Notes under the pieces: generated by a model
The model's input: the letters and a program-made list of their open reading frames with translations, nothing else
Told to the model about the DNA's origin: nothing
The model's database searches: none
In this document: piece after piece, positions 44,304 to 55,484 of the stretch
Numbering within the stretch: the stretch's first letter is position 1
How the letters are laid out: each line of letters starts with the position of its first letter
Assembly: GCA_020809705.1 (NCBI GenBank)
Contig: CP085835.1
Coordinates: 310,001-374,000 of the forward strand
From: Calonectria ilicicola
Lineage: Eukaryota; Ascomycota; Sordariomycetes; Hypocreales; Nectriaceae
Reading direction: 5' to 3'
DNA: 64,000 nucleotides
Translations under genes and position numbers: made by a program

Positions 44304-47300
44304 TCACCATGCCACAAACCTGGCCCCATTTTCTCCCGTGCTGACCTTCTTATCACCCAAAGCCGTCTTTAATAACTTTAAGCCTAGTTGGTACATCTTC
44401 TCCATACTGTTGAAGATGCCCTGGCTGTAGAAAATGAATGCAAGATTATTCATACTGGCGAGGATTGTCGTATTCTCCCCGCCCAAAACGTCCTTCATCA
44501 AAGTTGATGCCTGTCGATGCATCTGGTCTAATTTTGTCTGTATTTCTTGGCTGGGAAATAAGGGCGTCTCAGCCATTCCAGAGCAATGCTTTTTTCCCGA
44601 TACCCGTTCTATTAGTTTAATGGCGTACCTGTTCATCTGCACAACCTCGTCATGCTTCCCTTGGCTGTACAGAAAAAACGCAAGATAATTCATGCTGGCC
44701 AGCGTCGCAGCGTGTTCCTTTCCCAATAACTCCTCTGTTAAATGAAATATTTGGCGATGTGCCTTCTCTGCTTCGGTGTGTTTCCCTTGGAGATGAAGCA
44801 GGAGCGTGAGATCATTTCGAATCCTGAGCGTCTCAGGGTGACCTCCTCCAAGTAAATCCACGCTAATTTTCAGTGCGCGTCGAGAAATGCGGTCAGCCTC
44901 CGCGTACTTCTCCTGGCTGAATAGTAGAAATGCAAGGAGATTCAGACTAGAAAAGACCTCGGCATTATGAGGCCCGAGGGTCTTCTCTTGCAGTTGAATA
45001 GTCTCCTTGTGAATCTGTTCAGCCTCCTCGAATTTGCCCTGGTTGGCAAGAACATCCGTGAGACCAAGCATGTTATCAAGTAATCTAGGGTTTTCGCTGT
45101 CGGATTTCGTTTTTTCGAGTGGCAGTGTCTGTCGATATAGTGTTTCCGCCTCCTTGTACTCCCCTCGCCGTGAGAGCACACCTGCAAGGTTGAGCATGCT
45201 GTCGAGCGTAGAGTTGTGACTCTCTCCGTAGAGCTTCTGACATTTCTTCAAGGCCTTTCTGTGTGTCTGTGCTTCCTCATCGATTCTACCGAGGCCGCCT
45301 ACAATCAACCCGAGAGTGTTCATGGCAGCAATGGTGTGTGGGTCATCGTCCCCCAACACCTTCCCCAACCGCCTCAATGTAGGCCGCTGCAGACGCTCTG
45401 CATCCTCATAGCTTCCTTTTCGCAGTAGAGCCATCGAGAGGGTGTTGGCAATGAGAAGAGTGTCCGGGTGATCTTCACCGAGCGCCTTCTCTGCAAGAGA
45501 GTGCGCCTCACGGGACACCTTCTCCGCTTTGTCGTATTTGTTCTGGTGTCGGAGCGCATGCTCAAGACGCACTGCGATTTTTAGTGCGCTGGGGTTGTCT
45601 TTTCCAAGGATACCTTCACTCATGTCAAGAAGCTCCTGGAGGAGCTGCTCGGCCATCTCGTATTTACCCCGGTCATCAAGCGCAATGCCGATCTCGAATA
45701 GCAAATGAACTTGAGACATTTTCTCATTCGCATTCTCTCGGTGCTCCAAAGCCGCATGAGCATGTGGCAAGTACGTCATCCACAAGTCCTTGTCTTTGTG
45801 CCATGGAACGGGGAGCTTTCGCGAAAGTTCGTTGATGACAACGGTGACCCACACGTTCCATTGACCTTTGTGCTTCAGCCAGTTTCGCATCGCCAGTCGA
45901 ACTAGTCTGTGAATGTCGAAAGAATCCGATCCTGCGCGCTCAGATACAAGATTGTATTCTTTAAGAATATCAATCGCTTCGTCTCTCTTGGATTCACCAT
46001 TCGCCGCTGGCAAGATTGACGTCGGGATTTCTGTGTCGGCGACTAACGAGATAAAGCTCAGGTATGACGAGGCTAGGTTGTGTTTTCGCAGAATGTGAGT
46101 GAATGAAATAAGCCAAGTAGTCGCTATTGAGTTTCTCATGTTAGTATAGCGATCTCGGTCATCAAAGCGCTTTTGAAGCAATGCAATCATCTTAGGATCC
46201 TTTGACTGGTATAGCTCAAGATACTTAGCAGTTGACACGCCGGTTTTGCGGATATATGCGGATGCCAACTTGATAGCCAATGGCGAATCGGCCAACAGAT
46301 CAAGCAGAGTATTTGTTGCCTCCGCATCATGAGCCTGCTCTGCTTCCAAACTTGTATAAAGCATGGCGGTGGTTTCAACTCTGGTGATTTGCTCGGCAAT
46401 GAGAACATTGTTTGCAGGAATATCCATCCGTACTGCAACTTGGTGACTCCTTGTTGTGAATAGGATAGAGCCATTCTTGCCATATGGAAGGTGCTGTCTG
46501 AGCGGCGTAGTCTTTGATGGGCCAAAGAGAAGCTCTGCATCATCGGCACTGTCGACAATGAGAAGCCAGGGCTCAGTACGTGCGCTCAAGGCTGATTTGA
46601 CAAGAGATTTGACATTTGCTTTGTTGTCGTTGATTCCTTTGACTGAAAGCTGTCGGCCAATCTGTCTGTAGACGTTCTCAAAGGTGGCAGCATCCACCGC
46701 AGGTACCCAGAAAACCGAGCAATCAGGATGTTGATCTCGAATACGGTAAGCAGCTTCCAAGGCAATCTGCGATTTCCCAACTCCTCCAGGTCCCTCAATG
46801 GTAGTCCTTTGGCATTTGTTGAGATTAGCGGTAGGGTCGATCTTCTCAATGAGTCGTTTTAGTGTGGATTCGCGCCCAATAAAGTCTCTATTGCGTTCAA
46901 AGGGAACAGAAAAATGTGATGAAAATGAAGAATCGTTCAGGAATTTTGTCTTGGTTGGTGGTACTGGGAATAAGTCCAAGAATGCCTTGAGTGCAGAGGC
47001 GGATGTGGCTGCGGCAAAGTCTTGCCACTCCTTGTTTTTGTGGCAGTCGGAATAGTCACTAACGCCCTTGAGTATTACGCACGGCATCTCTTCCGAGACA
47101 CTGGTGGCGTCCATTTCAAAGGCAATAATGCCTTGGGGTTGTGAAATCATGTCGCGATGCTGGGCTGATTCAATAACGATATTTCCTGAGCCAACAGGGC
47201 CTATATGAACGGCCAGTTCTGGAAGATGGAGCGACTCGGCTTCAAGGCGTGTTCTTGTGACGATGTACTGCTCCTCACACCCCAAGTCGGTGCACGAAGC

Positions 47301-48089
47301 CGTGAGAGCGCTGTCGCACGCTAATTCGGGACCATAATCGGACTCATTGCAGTTGCAGTATTCGGATGGTTGGTGCTTGTGGCGATAACTGGGCTCGAAA
47401 AGTCTGTCTCGATCCACGCCAGGATATTCGTATTTGGTGTCGCAGTGCTGTTGGGCAGCCTTGGCCTGGAGCTGGGTCAGAAAGTCGCTGGTCTTTTCGC
47501 TAAAGCACCGCTGGCCACGAGCTGTTTCTAATGTTTGCAGGCAGCGGGCAACATCTTGAGGCAGCTTTAATGAGAATGAGGCCTCTTCCAAGGTTTCTCT
47601 CGGCCTATCGGAGGGCTGTCCTCGGAAACCGTACTGAATAATGGAGTTGCTCACCACCACGTCACCCAGCAGCATCTCTTTGACACCAGCTTGGGGGACT
47701 CCACCGCACACACCAACCAAAAGTGCAAATCGGATACGTGGGTAAGCCAGACGAATGGCTGCTGTCGTTGTTGCAGCGCTAGCTTTGCCGGCGCCGGGAA
47801 GCAGGACTAGGATCACGTTGTGACGACCAATTCGGCCCAATGTGTGGGTGTGGGGTTGGTGGTGTTCATCCCAGACGTGGTCGAGGACGAGTGAGACAGC
47901 GTCGTACTCTAATGGCAGCGCGCAGATGACGGCGATCTCGAATTCGTCGCTGATATCGTGCTGCGGGCTGGACGACGGAGTGGTGGACACCTCGGATGCA
48001 ACCGACGGTGCCTCAGTCTGCGGAGTCGAGCTGCGACTATCACCACAACACAGCTGATCGGCGGGTGGTGTGTCGTCTTGCGGACGCAT
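44304..48089 (-). CDS. NOD-like receptor: nucleoside phosphorylase (PNP_UDP) / NB-ARC / TPR
   Basis: A single exon of 1261 codons with a start in the context AAGATGC. Domain order: a Ser/Thr-rich leader (about 1-45); a purine-nucleoside-phosphorylase-like domain from FEIAVICALPLEYDAV (about 51) to about 370, with LLVGVCGGVPQ and AFEMDATSV; an NB-ARC with P-loop GPGGVGKSQIA (about 430-440), Walker B LLIVDSADD and the sensor SILFTTRSH; and, from about 790 to the end, some ten kinesin-light-chain-type TPRs of about 42 residues with LGxDHPDTL and NNLAxxL signatures. This is the architecture of fungal NLRs of the PNP class, thought to sense non-self and to trigger heterokaryon incompatibility or cell death. 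The TPR copies resemble each other, a pattern linked to rapid repeat turnover in this family. The trypsin-fusion gene lies 1.3 kb upstream on the same strand. Confidence 0.93.
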   Translation of the reverse strand: MRPQDDTPPADQLCCGDSRSSTPQTEAPSVASEVSTTPSSSPQHDISDEFEIAVICALPLEYDAVSLVLDHVWDEHHQPHTHTLGRIGRHNVILVLLPGAGKASAATTTAAIRLAYPRIRFALLVGVCGGVPQAGVKEMLLGDVVVSNSIIQYGFRGQPSDRPRETLEEASFSLKLPQDVARCLQTLETARGQRCFSEKTSDFLTQLQAKAAQQHCDTKYEYPGVDRDRLFEPSYRHKHQPSEYCNCNESDYGPELACDSALTASCTDLGCEEQYIVTRTRLEAESLHLPELAVHIGPVGSGNIVIESAQHRDMISQPQGIIAFEMDATSVSEEMPCVILKGVSDYSDCHKNKEWQDFAAATSASALKAFLDLFPVPPTKTKFLNDSSFSSHFSVPFERNRDFIGRESTLKRLIEKIDPTANLNKCQRTTIEGPGGVGKSQIALEAAYRIRDQHPDCSVFWVPAVDAATFENVYRQIGRQLSVKGINDNKANVKSLVKSALSARTEPWLLIVDSADDAELLFGPSKTTPLRQHLPYGKNGSILFTTRSHQVAVRMDIPANNVLIAEQITRVETTAMLYTSLEAEQAHDAEATNTLLDLLADSPLAIKLASAYIRKTGVSTAKYLELYQSKDPKMIALLQKRFDDRDRYTNMRNSIATTWLISFTHILRKHNLASSYLSFISLVADTEIPTSILPAANGESKRDEAIDILKEYNLVSERAGSDSFDIHRLVRLAMRNWLKHKGQWNVWVTVVINELSRKLPVPWHKDKDLWMTYLPHAHAALEHRENANEKMSQVHLLFEIGIALDDRGKYEMAEQLLQELLDMSEGILGKDNPSALKIAVRLEHALRHQNKYDKAEKVSREAHSLAEKALGEDHPDTLLIANTLSMALLRKGSYEDAERLQRPTLRRLGKVLGDDDPHTIAAMNTLGLIVGGLGRIDEEAQTHRKALKKCQKLYGESHNSTLDSMLNLAGVLSRRGEYKEAETLYRQTLPLEKTKSDSENPRLLDNMLGLTDVLANQGKFEEAEQIHKETIQLQEKTLGPHNAEVFSSLNLLAFLLFSQEKYAEADRISRRALKISVDLLGGGHPETLRIRNDLTLLLHLQGKHTEAEKAHRQIFHLTEELLGKEHAATLASMNYLAFFLYSQGKHDEVVQMNRYAIKLIERVSGKKHCSGMAETPLFPSQEIQTKLDQMHRQASTLMKDVLGGENTTILASMNNLAFIFYSQGIFNSMEKMYQLGLKLLKTALGDKKVSTGENGARFVAW

Positions 48090-49373
48090 CTTGGTTTGTT
48101 TTGTTTTGGCTGTGTCCTGACAGACAGGCTGTAAACAAAAACAAAGCCATGTGCAATAAGTAGTCTACAGGAAGCCATCCGCAGCTAGACACTAGACACG
48201 CAGCCCGACCTCTCAGGTTCGGCCCAGCCACGTCACAGGCAAGCGGTGTACACGGCGCATCCAATGGCTGCATCGCTGGCCCAATTGGAGCCACTAGACC
48301 CTGGTTGCCGTTTCAACGAACGCCCAATTCGAGCTCTTCATGCACAACTTATTAGACGAGAAAGATGCCCAACCATAGGAGATCGTACCCAACTTGTAGC
48401 GCTATGTGGGGGCCCCTGCACGCACGCCGCACCCTGACTGCACTGACTGTGCCCTCGCCCCAGAACATCAATGACTATGAGTCGCCCTGCACAACCTCGG
48501 CAATCTGCGTCTTAAGCAGCACCAATGTAAATATTCTGATTCTTCAATTACGTGCATTTCATTGCATCCCGCTGGCGGTGTATCTGCATCGTTCGTTTTT
48601 TTGGGCGATCCTCTTCCCATCGCTACGTGTGCAGCCCCCGACTGGTGTCCACTGTGACTCCAAAGATGCAGGTCCACACATCCATAACACGCCGCCTTGC
48701 TTAATTCTGCCAATTTCACAGGATTCATGCCATGTCGATACATAAATTGCAACTGTTCCAAGGGTTGCATCATGCAAACACCAAACCAAATTCAGGTGCG
48801 CATTTCAAGAGTCAATATCCTTTTTGGTTTAGAATGCCCTTGCGGCTAGGGCTAGTGTGGTGGGATAAGTCATTGATTATTCACCAATATCCTGCAACCA
48901 AGCCACCCCAAGGGCCAATGGAATAACTCAGTTATGAAAAGGGTTTGCTCCACTCTCCAATCCTTACATTGACTAGTTCGCAGCTCCACATATCACCACC
49001 ATCAAACTATTCGGCTACAGACCCATGTATCACGCGGGTGATGTATCACATCCCACGGCGCTGACTCGCAAACAGGTGATCTATCGGGGGCTTTTCGACA
49101 TTCGCGTGAATGATGGGTGCAGAAATCCGGGCTTAGACCCTTGTGATCGATTATGCCATTTCGCAGAACTCGCCAGAGCCATGCCGATCACAACTTGGCC
49201 GCACAAATGCGCCAAGGTGCTCAAACGAACAACCACGAGGGGGGATCACCAAGGGGCAAATAAATAACAAATGAAAATAAATGCCAATATAAAAGTACCA
49301 TTAAGTAACCAATTGTTTAAAGTAGTTGATGAATCGACAAAGACACCCAATGAAATCGGGTCTATACTATAAC
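48090..49373. other. Intergenic region between the NLR and trypsin-fusion genes
   Basis: About 1.3 kb with only short frames of poor composition. It contains the NLR promoter and the trypsin-fusion 3' end. No repeats or RNA genes seen. Confidence 0.4.
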
Positions 49374-52160
49374 TTAACGCCTGCGCGGGGGCACCCTAGA
49401 GGTGGGAGGTGTAGGTTGCTGCTGCTGAGGTGGATAGTAGCCACTATTCACACTACTACTACCTGTGGAAGGATAACCCTGCTGTGAATATAGCGAGTTG
49501 GCCGAGCTACTATATCCGGGGGCAGTTGTGTCTGGGTATTTGGTACTACTCTCATAGCCAGCATCCTGATAAGGATTTGATAGATAGGGTGACTCGGAAG
49601 GGCCGTAATGTTGACGTGACTTATGGGTTTCGGAAGTGCGGTATTGGACTGCCGATAAGTTAGATGAATTTCCTGTGGTTATTGTATTTTCATGTCTCAA
49701 ATTAAAATTACCTCCAGAAGGATTGCGCGAATTATTAGCACGTTTCTCTTGATCCCACCGGGCCGAGTCTGCCTTCAGATCTTCAAGCATGGACTAGCGA
49801 GGAAGTTAGCATTAGTTTTTATCGCCAATATTTATCAGATTAGCCTCTCGGTACAAATTAGTACGTACTGTTGTTAAGTTTCTGTAAGAACTGACATAAT
49901 ACCCTTGGATGGCTTGGCCAGATGGATTCTGATGGTCAAAAAGCGTCAGACATTTGATTCCAGTTATATCGTAGCGATGAAAATAACATACCTCGTATAA
50001 ACCAGGACGTACAAGGGCATCGTTGCCCAGATACCGGCAGATGTCTGCAGATATGACTTCACGGTCGATTCCCTCGCCAGGCAAAAAATACTCATTGAAT
50101 GTTGAGCCGCCAGAGTGGGCTGGCGCCGAGTACCTAGCTGTTTTGAATGATCGAGTATCTGACCCCTGTTGGTTACCAGCAGCGGTTTGACGCTGCAGTT
50201 CTTCTTCGGCCTTGCGCTTCAGCCCGCTCAATTCTTCATTAATTTTCTCCTTCTCCTTCTTCTGCAAAGCTTCCTGCTTCTGCAGTTTATCCATTACTTC
50301 AGCCATCATTGCCCCTAATTGCTTCTGCTCAACTTCATGTTGGTGCAGTTTGGCCACGAGTTCCTTCTGTTTGAACTCTTGTTCCTGCAGTCTCCGCAAG
50401 GCTGATTTCTGTTTAGCCTCCTGTTCCTTCAGACTTAACAATACCTCCCTCTGATTCTCTTCCAGCTCTTTCAGACTGGACAACACTCCCTTTATCAAAG
50501 TAGCATCTTCATTATTTTTATCATCCTGTTTCACGAGTCGTGCCAATACCTCCTTCCGAAATGTCTCTGCTTCATCATTTGTGAGCTCTTCTTCTTCGAG
50601 GTCTTTTTCTCTTTTGATTTTCACTTCCTGTGTCACGCCTTTGACGATGGATGGAATATTGGACTCGGACCCAGATGGCAGGTCTTTAATGGTCGTAGAC
50701 TGTATTGTGTTAAGGTACTGAAGGGATTTAACCTCCATTTGGTCGGGAATATAAACCCTCTCAGCGATGAGTTTACTCTGGATGTTTCGCAAGATAGATT
50801 GTATTGGCATTACAAATGCCTCTCCAAATGCATCCATTGATACAATGTGGCCATATAATTCGCCAGTGGACTCATCTACCACCCATGATCCAGAATCTCC
50901 ATACGTAAGAGCTACAAGCAAAGTTAGTAGCTACACATGTCATATCTTATCCCTCTCACCTGAATCAGAATCTGGTTTAAACTCCATTATTTCAACAAAC
51001 TCATTGCCTGGATACATTAGTAAGGATGAGTTTTTTTGGGTCAAAGCACCTCTATGATATCCACTAGAGGTAATGACAACCGCAGATCGCTGTGAGAATT
51101 CTGATCGTGCTGGTGGGCAATGTAGGTCCAAGGCTCTAGGCCGAAAAACACCTTGAGTTTGCGCCATATTCGACTTTTGCAATTTTAAGGGACTTCCAAA
51201 TAAATTTGGTAACCAATCCTTTGCAGCTAATTCCACAAGAGCCCAATCGTAATTACCAGTGTCACCAGCTTCAAAAGAGTGATGTGAAATTGATCCAACA
51301 TGAGTTGTTAAATCGTCAGTACCAGATATTTCTTCTTCTTTATCTGAATACTCATCACTCTCCACCGAGCTCTCTGACTCTGAATCTTCGGCGGAAAGCT
51401 GGGTCTTTTCTTCAAGTTCAGAAATGGCATGTCCCACGGTAAGCCCATATAGACGTTTCTCGGTCGTGCTGACGATTATCAACCCTCCAATTGTGGTAGT
51501 TCGAGAAGAATCGGCCAAGTTAAGTCTGATTCTCATGCCACAGAGAGTATCTCTAGAGGTCGATTCTCCAAGTACTTGAATGCCGTTATCTGAGAGAAAC
51601 CTTCGTGGAGACTTTTCGATGACGTGAAGTTTAAAGTCGCTTCCAAGATCTTGGGTAACATGACGCTGGGCGAAAAATGCCTTCACTCGCTTTGAGACTG
51701 CCTTTTCGCACTGAATCACAATATATAACTCAGCTTCCGTTTCGTTGAAACCCAAATACTTCCACCCCATAGTAACATCGCCAGGATTGACTCTCTTAGC
51801 TCCCTTCCTCATTCTCAATGTGGCCATGAGCGGCCTTTTTTGCAGCGCCTCAAATAGCGGCCCACTATACAGATGTCTGAGATCATTAAACCGAGTTCGG
51901 AGATGGTCGGGTATCTGCTTGTCAAAATGTTTTAATTTAGATCCATGCAATGGGGTTCCAGGGCTTTCGGTTGTTGTTGATATTTCACTAATTGTTGTTT
52001 GCGTAGATGTCTGAGTTGACCTCACTGAAAAGGAAGCGGGCGTGCTGCTCTCATTTGTATCGCTCGCTGATTGTAATTCGGGCTTTTGGCTCATAGAGGT
52101 GCTTGGTATGTCAGAATCAAGTTGGGGTGGCCTGGAGCTAGCTGTGGTGACAGTTGCCAT
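49374..52160 (-). CDS. Trypsin-like serine protease / coiled coil / RfeG-like C-terminal domain fusion
   Basis: Four exons (52160-50960, 50911-49992, 49928-49869, 49793-49374) join in frame to 866 residues. The start ATG at 52160 has a G at +4; another ATG lies 7 codons upstream. A Ser/Thr-rich leader (1-70) precedes a chymotrypsin-fold domain with all three triad positions: His in TVGHAIS (about 241), Asp in NYDWALVEL (about 303) and Ser in YGDSGSWVVD (about 408, just after intron 1). A charged coiled coil (about 500-640) has the heptad-like unit LxEQExKQK repeated. Then come FNEYFLPGEGIDREVISADI, ICRYLGNDALVRPG and GYYVSSYRNLTT joined to LEDLKADSARWDQEK, the conserved region of fungal RfeG-type proteins. 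A Gln/Pro/Tyr-rich tail follows. The order suggests a protease controlled by its helical C-terminal part. Function unknown. Confidence 0.85.
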
Positions 52161-52511
52161 CGTGGAATATTGAATCAGCATTCTCAACGAGCACCATTCT
52201 ACTCGTCAGGCTGTTCATAATGGAATAGGTGTAGTTGGGCGATCCGTCCGTTCGCTTCAATATTGCCTCATCAAAATGGCAAGCGTTAGGGCGGGGCTGA
52301 AACACCAAAATCTCACTACCCAAGGCTGAATGTTATCGAAATCAATTCAGCCTAGCCGCAATGCTGGTCATGTGATGAACCAGGGGTATAGCTGGTCGTG
52401 AGGCGAAGCCGCCACAATCTACCCCGCGCAATATCTGGGACGTAAAAGATAACCAGCAGTAGTTTCGCGCAATCATGTAATATACCCTCAATTTCTTTTT
52501 CCTCGAGCGAT
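52161..52511. other. Divergent promoter between the trypsin-fusion and membrane-protein genes
   Basis: Only about 350 bases separate the two start codons, so both promoters lie here. The sequence is of mixed composition with no repeated motif that I recognise. Confidence 0.5.
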
Positions 52512-53754
52512 ATGGAGATGTTCCAAATAAACACCCACACAAGTGGGTTTACGCCGCTTGAGCGGACGGAAAACGACACGCTGTACCAACTCGGACAAGT
52601 TCTATGGTCATGGCCCCCCTGCACAACCTGCAAAGTTGGACCAAATTGTTCCGATGCTGTCTGCATTTCAAGGTCAAAACGTCTCAAGCGTTTCTTTCAG
52701 TACTACAAGGCAGTAGTAGAGGCGTATCTAGATATATCTTCAACTCAAACTACGAGAGTATTCACGTCTCACAAGCATCTTCGCGAAGCCATCCACGTCC
52801 TCAAAACCAACCAAGGGATTACCCGGAATGAGTTTAGTCATACCATTAGTAAAGGGGAAAACACATCTCTAGATGACCTTGATGCCGCGATAGCATTAAC
52901 AGTTAAGGTTGTGACCATGGTTGACTGTTCAGCATTGCACCAATCTTCAGACCGACTTGAACGTGAGACATCGAAAGTATATTGGAGAAAGGATGTGACA
53001 TTCATTGATTATCTTCACGAGCTTTTCCCTAAAACTTACCATCCAATATTAAGCTCAACTGAGAACGATTCCTTTATAGAAATGAAGTCCGAGCTCAAGG
53101 CAACAAAGCTTAAAAAACACTTGCATATTACACTTCTTGCAACACACGATTTACAAAATCACCTTCGTTTCGATAGAAGAAATAATATTCTAGAAATCTT
53201 TCATTACACTACATTTTTAAAGGAGCAACTGAAGATGACTAAAAACGATGAGGCGCCCTCGCAGACTTTGATCTCAACCGCATGGTAAGTACGTCGGGAA
53301 TCCATGACTTGATATAATATTGAACATAGATTTTAGCGAAGTACTTCCTCGACAGTTATTGCTCGAGGTATTGGACTCTCTTCAAGGAATATTGTTTCCA
53401 CTCTCTGATATGAAATCGCGAAATTTACTACAGTCGCTGGTCAAGACCTGCGATTTTGATCCTGACATCACCACATTCGAACACACGACAGTGCGGAGAG
53501 ACGGAGAGGACGTTATTTCATATATTTTCTTAGCGGATCGGCTGGCGGATTTGTACAATGAAATGCAAAATCCTCGGCCGCGCGGATGGCTTGAAAGGCA
53601 ATTACAGCGTAAGAGTGGGGCCAGATACATGATGATGGCAACATTGATTGGTGTTATATTCGCGGTATTGTTGGGACTGCTGGCTCTGATTGTGAGCTGC
53701 TATCAAACTTGGATAGCGTACCAAGCTTGGAAACACCCAGTAGCTGTGAGTTGA
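52512..53754 (+). CDS. Fungal membrane-anchored protein of unknown function
   Basis: Two exons (52512-53284 and 53337-53754) with a 52 bp intron give 396 residues. The frame requires the acceptor TTTTAG at 53336, which gives CEVLPRQLLLEVL. The N-terminal part has a Cys cluster (CTTCKVGPNCSDAVC, about 36-50), then an all-helical region with HKHLREAIHVLKTNQGITR and FIDYLHELFP. Near the end is a basic stretch ERQLQRKSGA followed by one transmembrane helix (TLIGVIFAVLLGLLALIVS, about 357-375) and a short WIAYQAWKHP tail, a repeated C-terminal signature in a fungal family of unknown role. The topology suggests a tail-anchored protein. It lies head to head with the trypsin-fusion gene, so the two may be co-regulated. 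Confidence 0.78.
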
Positions 53755-54140
53755 AATGATTTCGGCTGAGAAGGTAAATGTACATTCGATGTTATTGGCA
53801 TTGTGATTTGGACAAGTCGATCAGCTCGGCGGCCATGGGGGTCGAACAGCTAGTATTCGCGACGTCCTGGAGAAGTCACGTCTAGAGTCTATTGCATATC
53901 ACCTTTGGAGGGTTAAAAATGTCTCAGGGGCCGATATTTGATCGACAAAACCGAACATAAAAACGCGCCAACACTGGACGCGAGCATCACCTACTCCACA
54001 TTCCATGTCCAATCGTTCACACCACACCGAGCATAACGCGCGTAAGGTTCCGGGCTCTTCATCACCATTTCAAAAAAAAAAAAAAGAAAAAAAATAAGTA
54101 GGGCGTGCCCGTTGCATGTACGCGCAAAAAACGAAGTAAG
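53755..54140. other. Intergenic region upstream of the tRNA-Asn 3' side
   Basis: About 390 bases. An A13 run occurs near 54070 with further A-runs after it. No gene seen. Confidence 0.4.
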
Positions 54141-54225
54141 CTCCCCCGGGTGGGCTCGAACCACCGATCTTATGATGTGCCATTTGGTAACAGTCATACG
54201 CCTTAGCCAACTGGGCCACAGGGGA
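54141..54225 (-). tRNA. tRNA-Asn (anticodon GUU) with a short intron
   Basis: The acceptor arms TCCCCTG and CGGGGGA pair over seven bases (one G-U). The D arm is GCCCAGTTGGCTAAGGC, the anticodon stem is TATGA/TCATA, and the T arm is GGTGG-TTCGAGC-CCACC. The loop begins CTGTTA, giving anticodon GTT, and an intron of about 11 bases follows position 37. Six A on the plus strand at 54126-54131 serve as the Pol III T-run terminator. Confidence 0.88.
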
Positions 54226-55484
54226 TTTTGCTATGCTCGTCGGGCGCTTGTTTCCATTCAGAAATGTCGCGACTCGAGAGCTCGATGGTCAAATCGTTGG
54301 TTGGGTGGCAGATGATACAAATTCGACTGCTAGAATTTTGCTTCCAGGTCCAATGTCGCCAGTCTCACTCGCCCTGCCTATTGAGCAATCACGAGATCAA
54401 AACTCGGGTTTTTGTGCATTTTAATTCTAGCCCCACCGACAGATCCCATCGTTCTCAGATATGAGTGAAGCCTGTGGGACTAGAATGGACTCTGGGCACC
54501 AATAGAGCGTCTCAGTAAAAATAAAGGAACCAGTTCGCGATCTGCACGGGCCGCGTCGTCGAATATTTGCATTCCCCACATGTCGCGTCAGGATTTCGAT
54601 TATGGAACAGAGACGAGCCAAAAAAAAATAGTTATGGTTAAATCAAGTTTCCGAGCTGCTGGTTTCCACCTTATTATCCATTGTCAACGCCAAATACGTT
54701 TCTGACGATGCCCTCCGCCTATAGTCTAATGCTTGAGGGGTTTTCTCATGATAACAATCATCTCATAATATTATGCACGTTATGTGGGTTTATGCAAGCA
54801 TCTGACCATTCTAGGGTAGGGCCTCATCTACGAAGACATAATCGAAGGTTGGCACATTCAGTCGCCAGTGTAATGCGAAATTTTTAAATATTCTTCTTGA
54901 AAAATTTAAAATATTAAATTTACAAGATGTGTTAAGGAAGTAAGCAAATAAACAGAGAAATGTGTTGCAAATAGTAAATGTTGCACAATTAATGGCAATT
55001 TGATCCGCTGTCCAAACTTGTAACCATGTCAAGATTCTCTATGATCAAGTCAAGAAATTAAGAAGCATTTACCTATTTATAGAAGAATGAAACAAAAATA
55101 TCAATACTTATTCTTTTAAACCCCATAACCCATTATCTGCTAAAATACAAGATAAAAAAAGAGAAAGTAGTAGATGATCCTGTTAGGATTCGAACTTAGG
55201 ACCTATGAAATCGCCACTTAGCCGATCGGCCTTAGACCGGAAATGGCAACACTGTGCTAAATTGCAACCAACATGTCGAGAACGCAAATTTGGGACCAGG
55301 GCAAGCAAACATCTGATCCAACAAGCATGGATGAAACGTGGCATGCATCTCGGTGCATTGCAGGGGGGCAATTGCGCTATTAAATGGAAGATTTGACTTG
55401 ACGCATTGCTTTTTGGACGTTTAACTTTGTGCACCGACGAACTAGCTCAATAACTGACTTTGAACAAGAGTAGCGTCCTGCAAG
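54226..55484. other. Gene-poor region upstream of the LaeA-like gene
   Basis: About 1.25 kb, very AT-rich from 54880 to 55170. At 55178-55250 the minus strand shows box A- and box B-like sequence but does not fold into a full tRNA. No protein gene seen. Confidence 0.4.

Noticed and set aside
48365..48745. 126-codon plus-strand frame upstream of the NLR gene
   Set aside because: Poor composition and no motif; lies in promoter sequence with competing frames.
55178..55250. tRNA-like sequence on the minus strand (TTCGAAT and a box A-like GGCTAAGTGG)
   Set aside because: The spacing between the two boxes is only about 28 bases, and the T stem does not pair, so no full tRNA can be folded.
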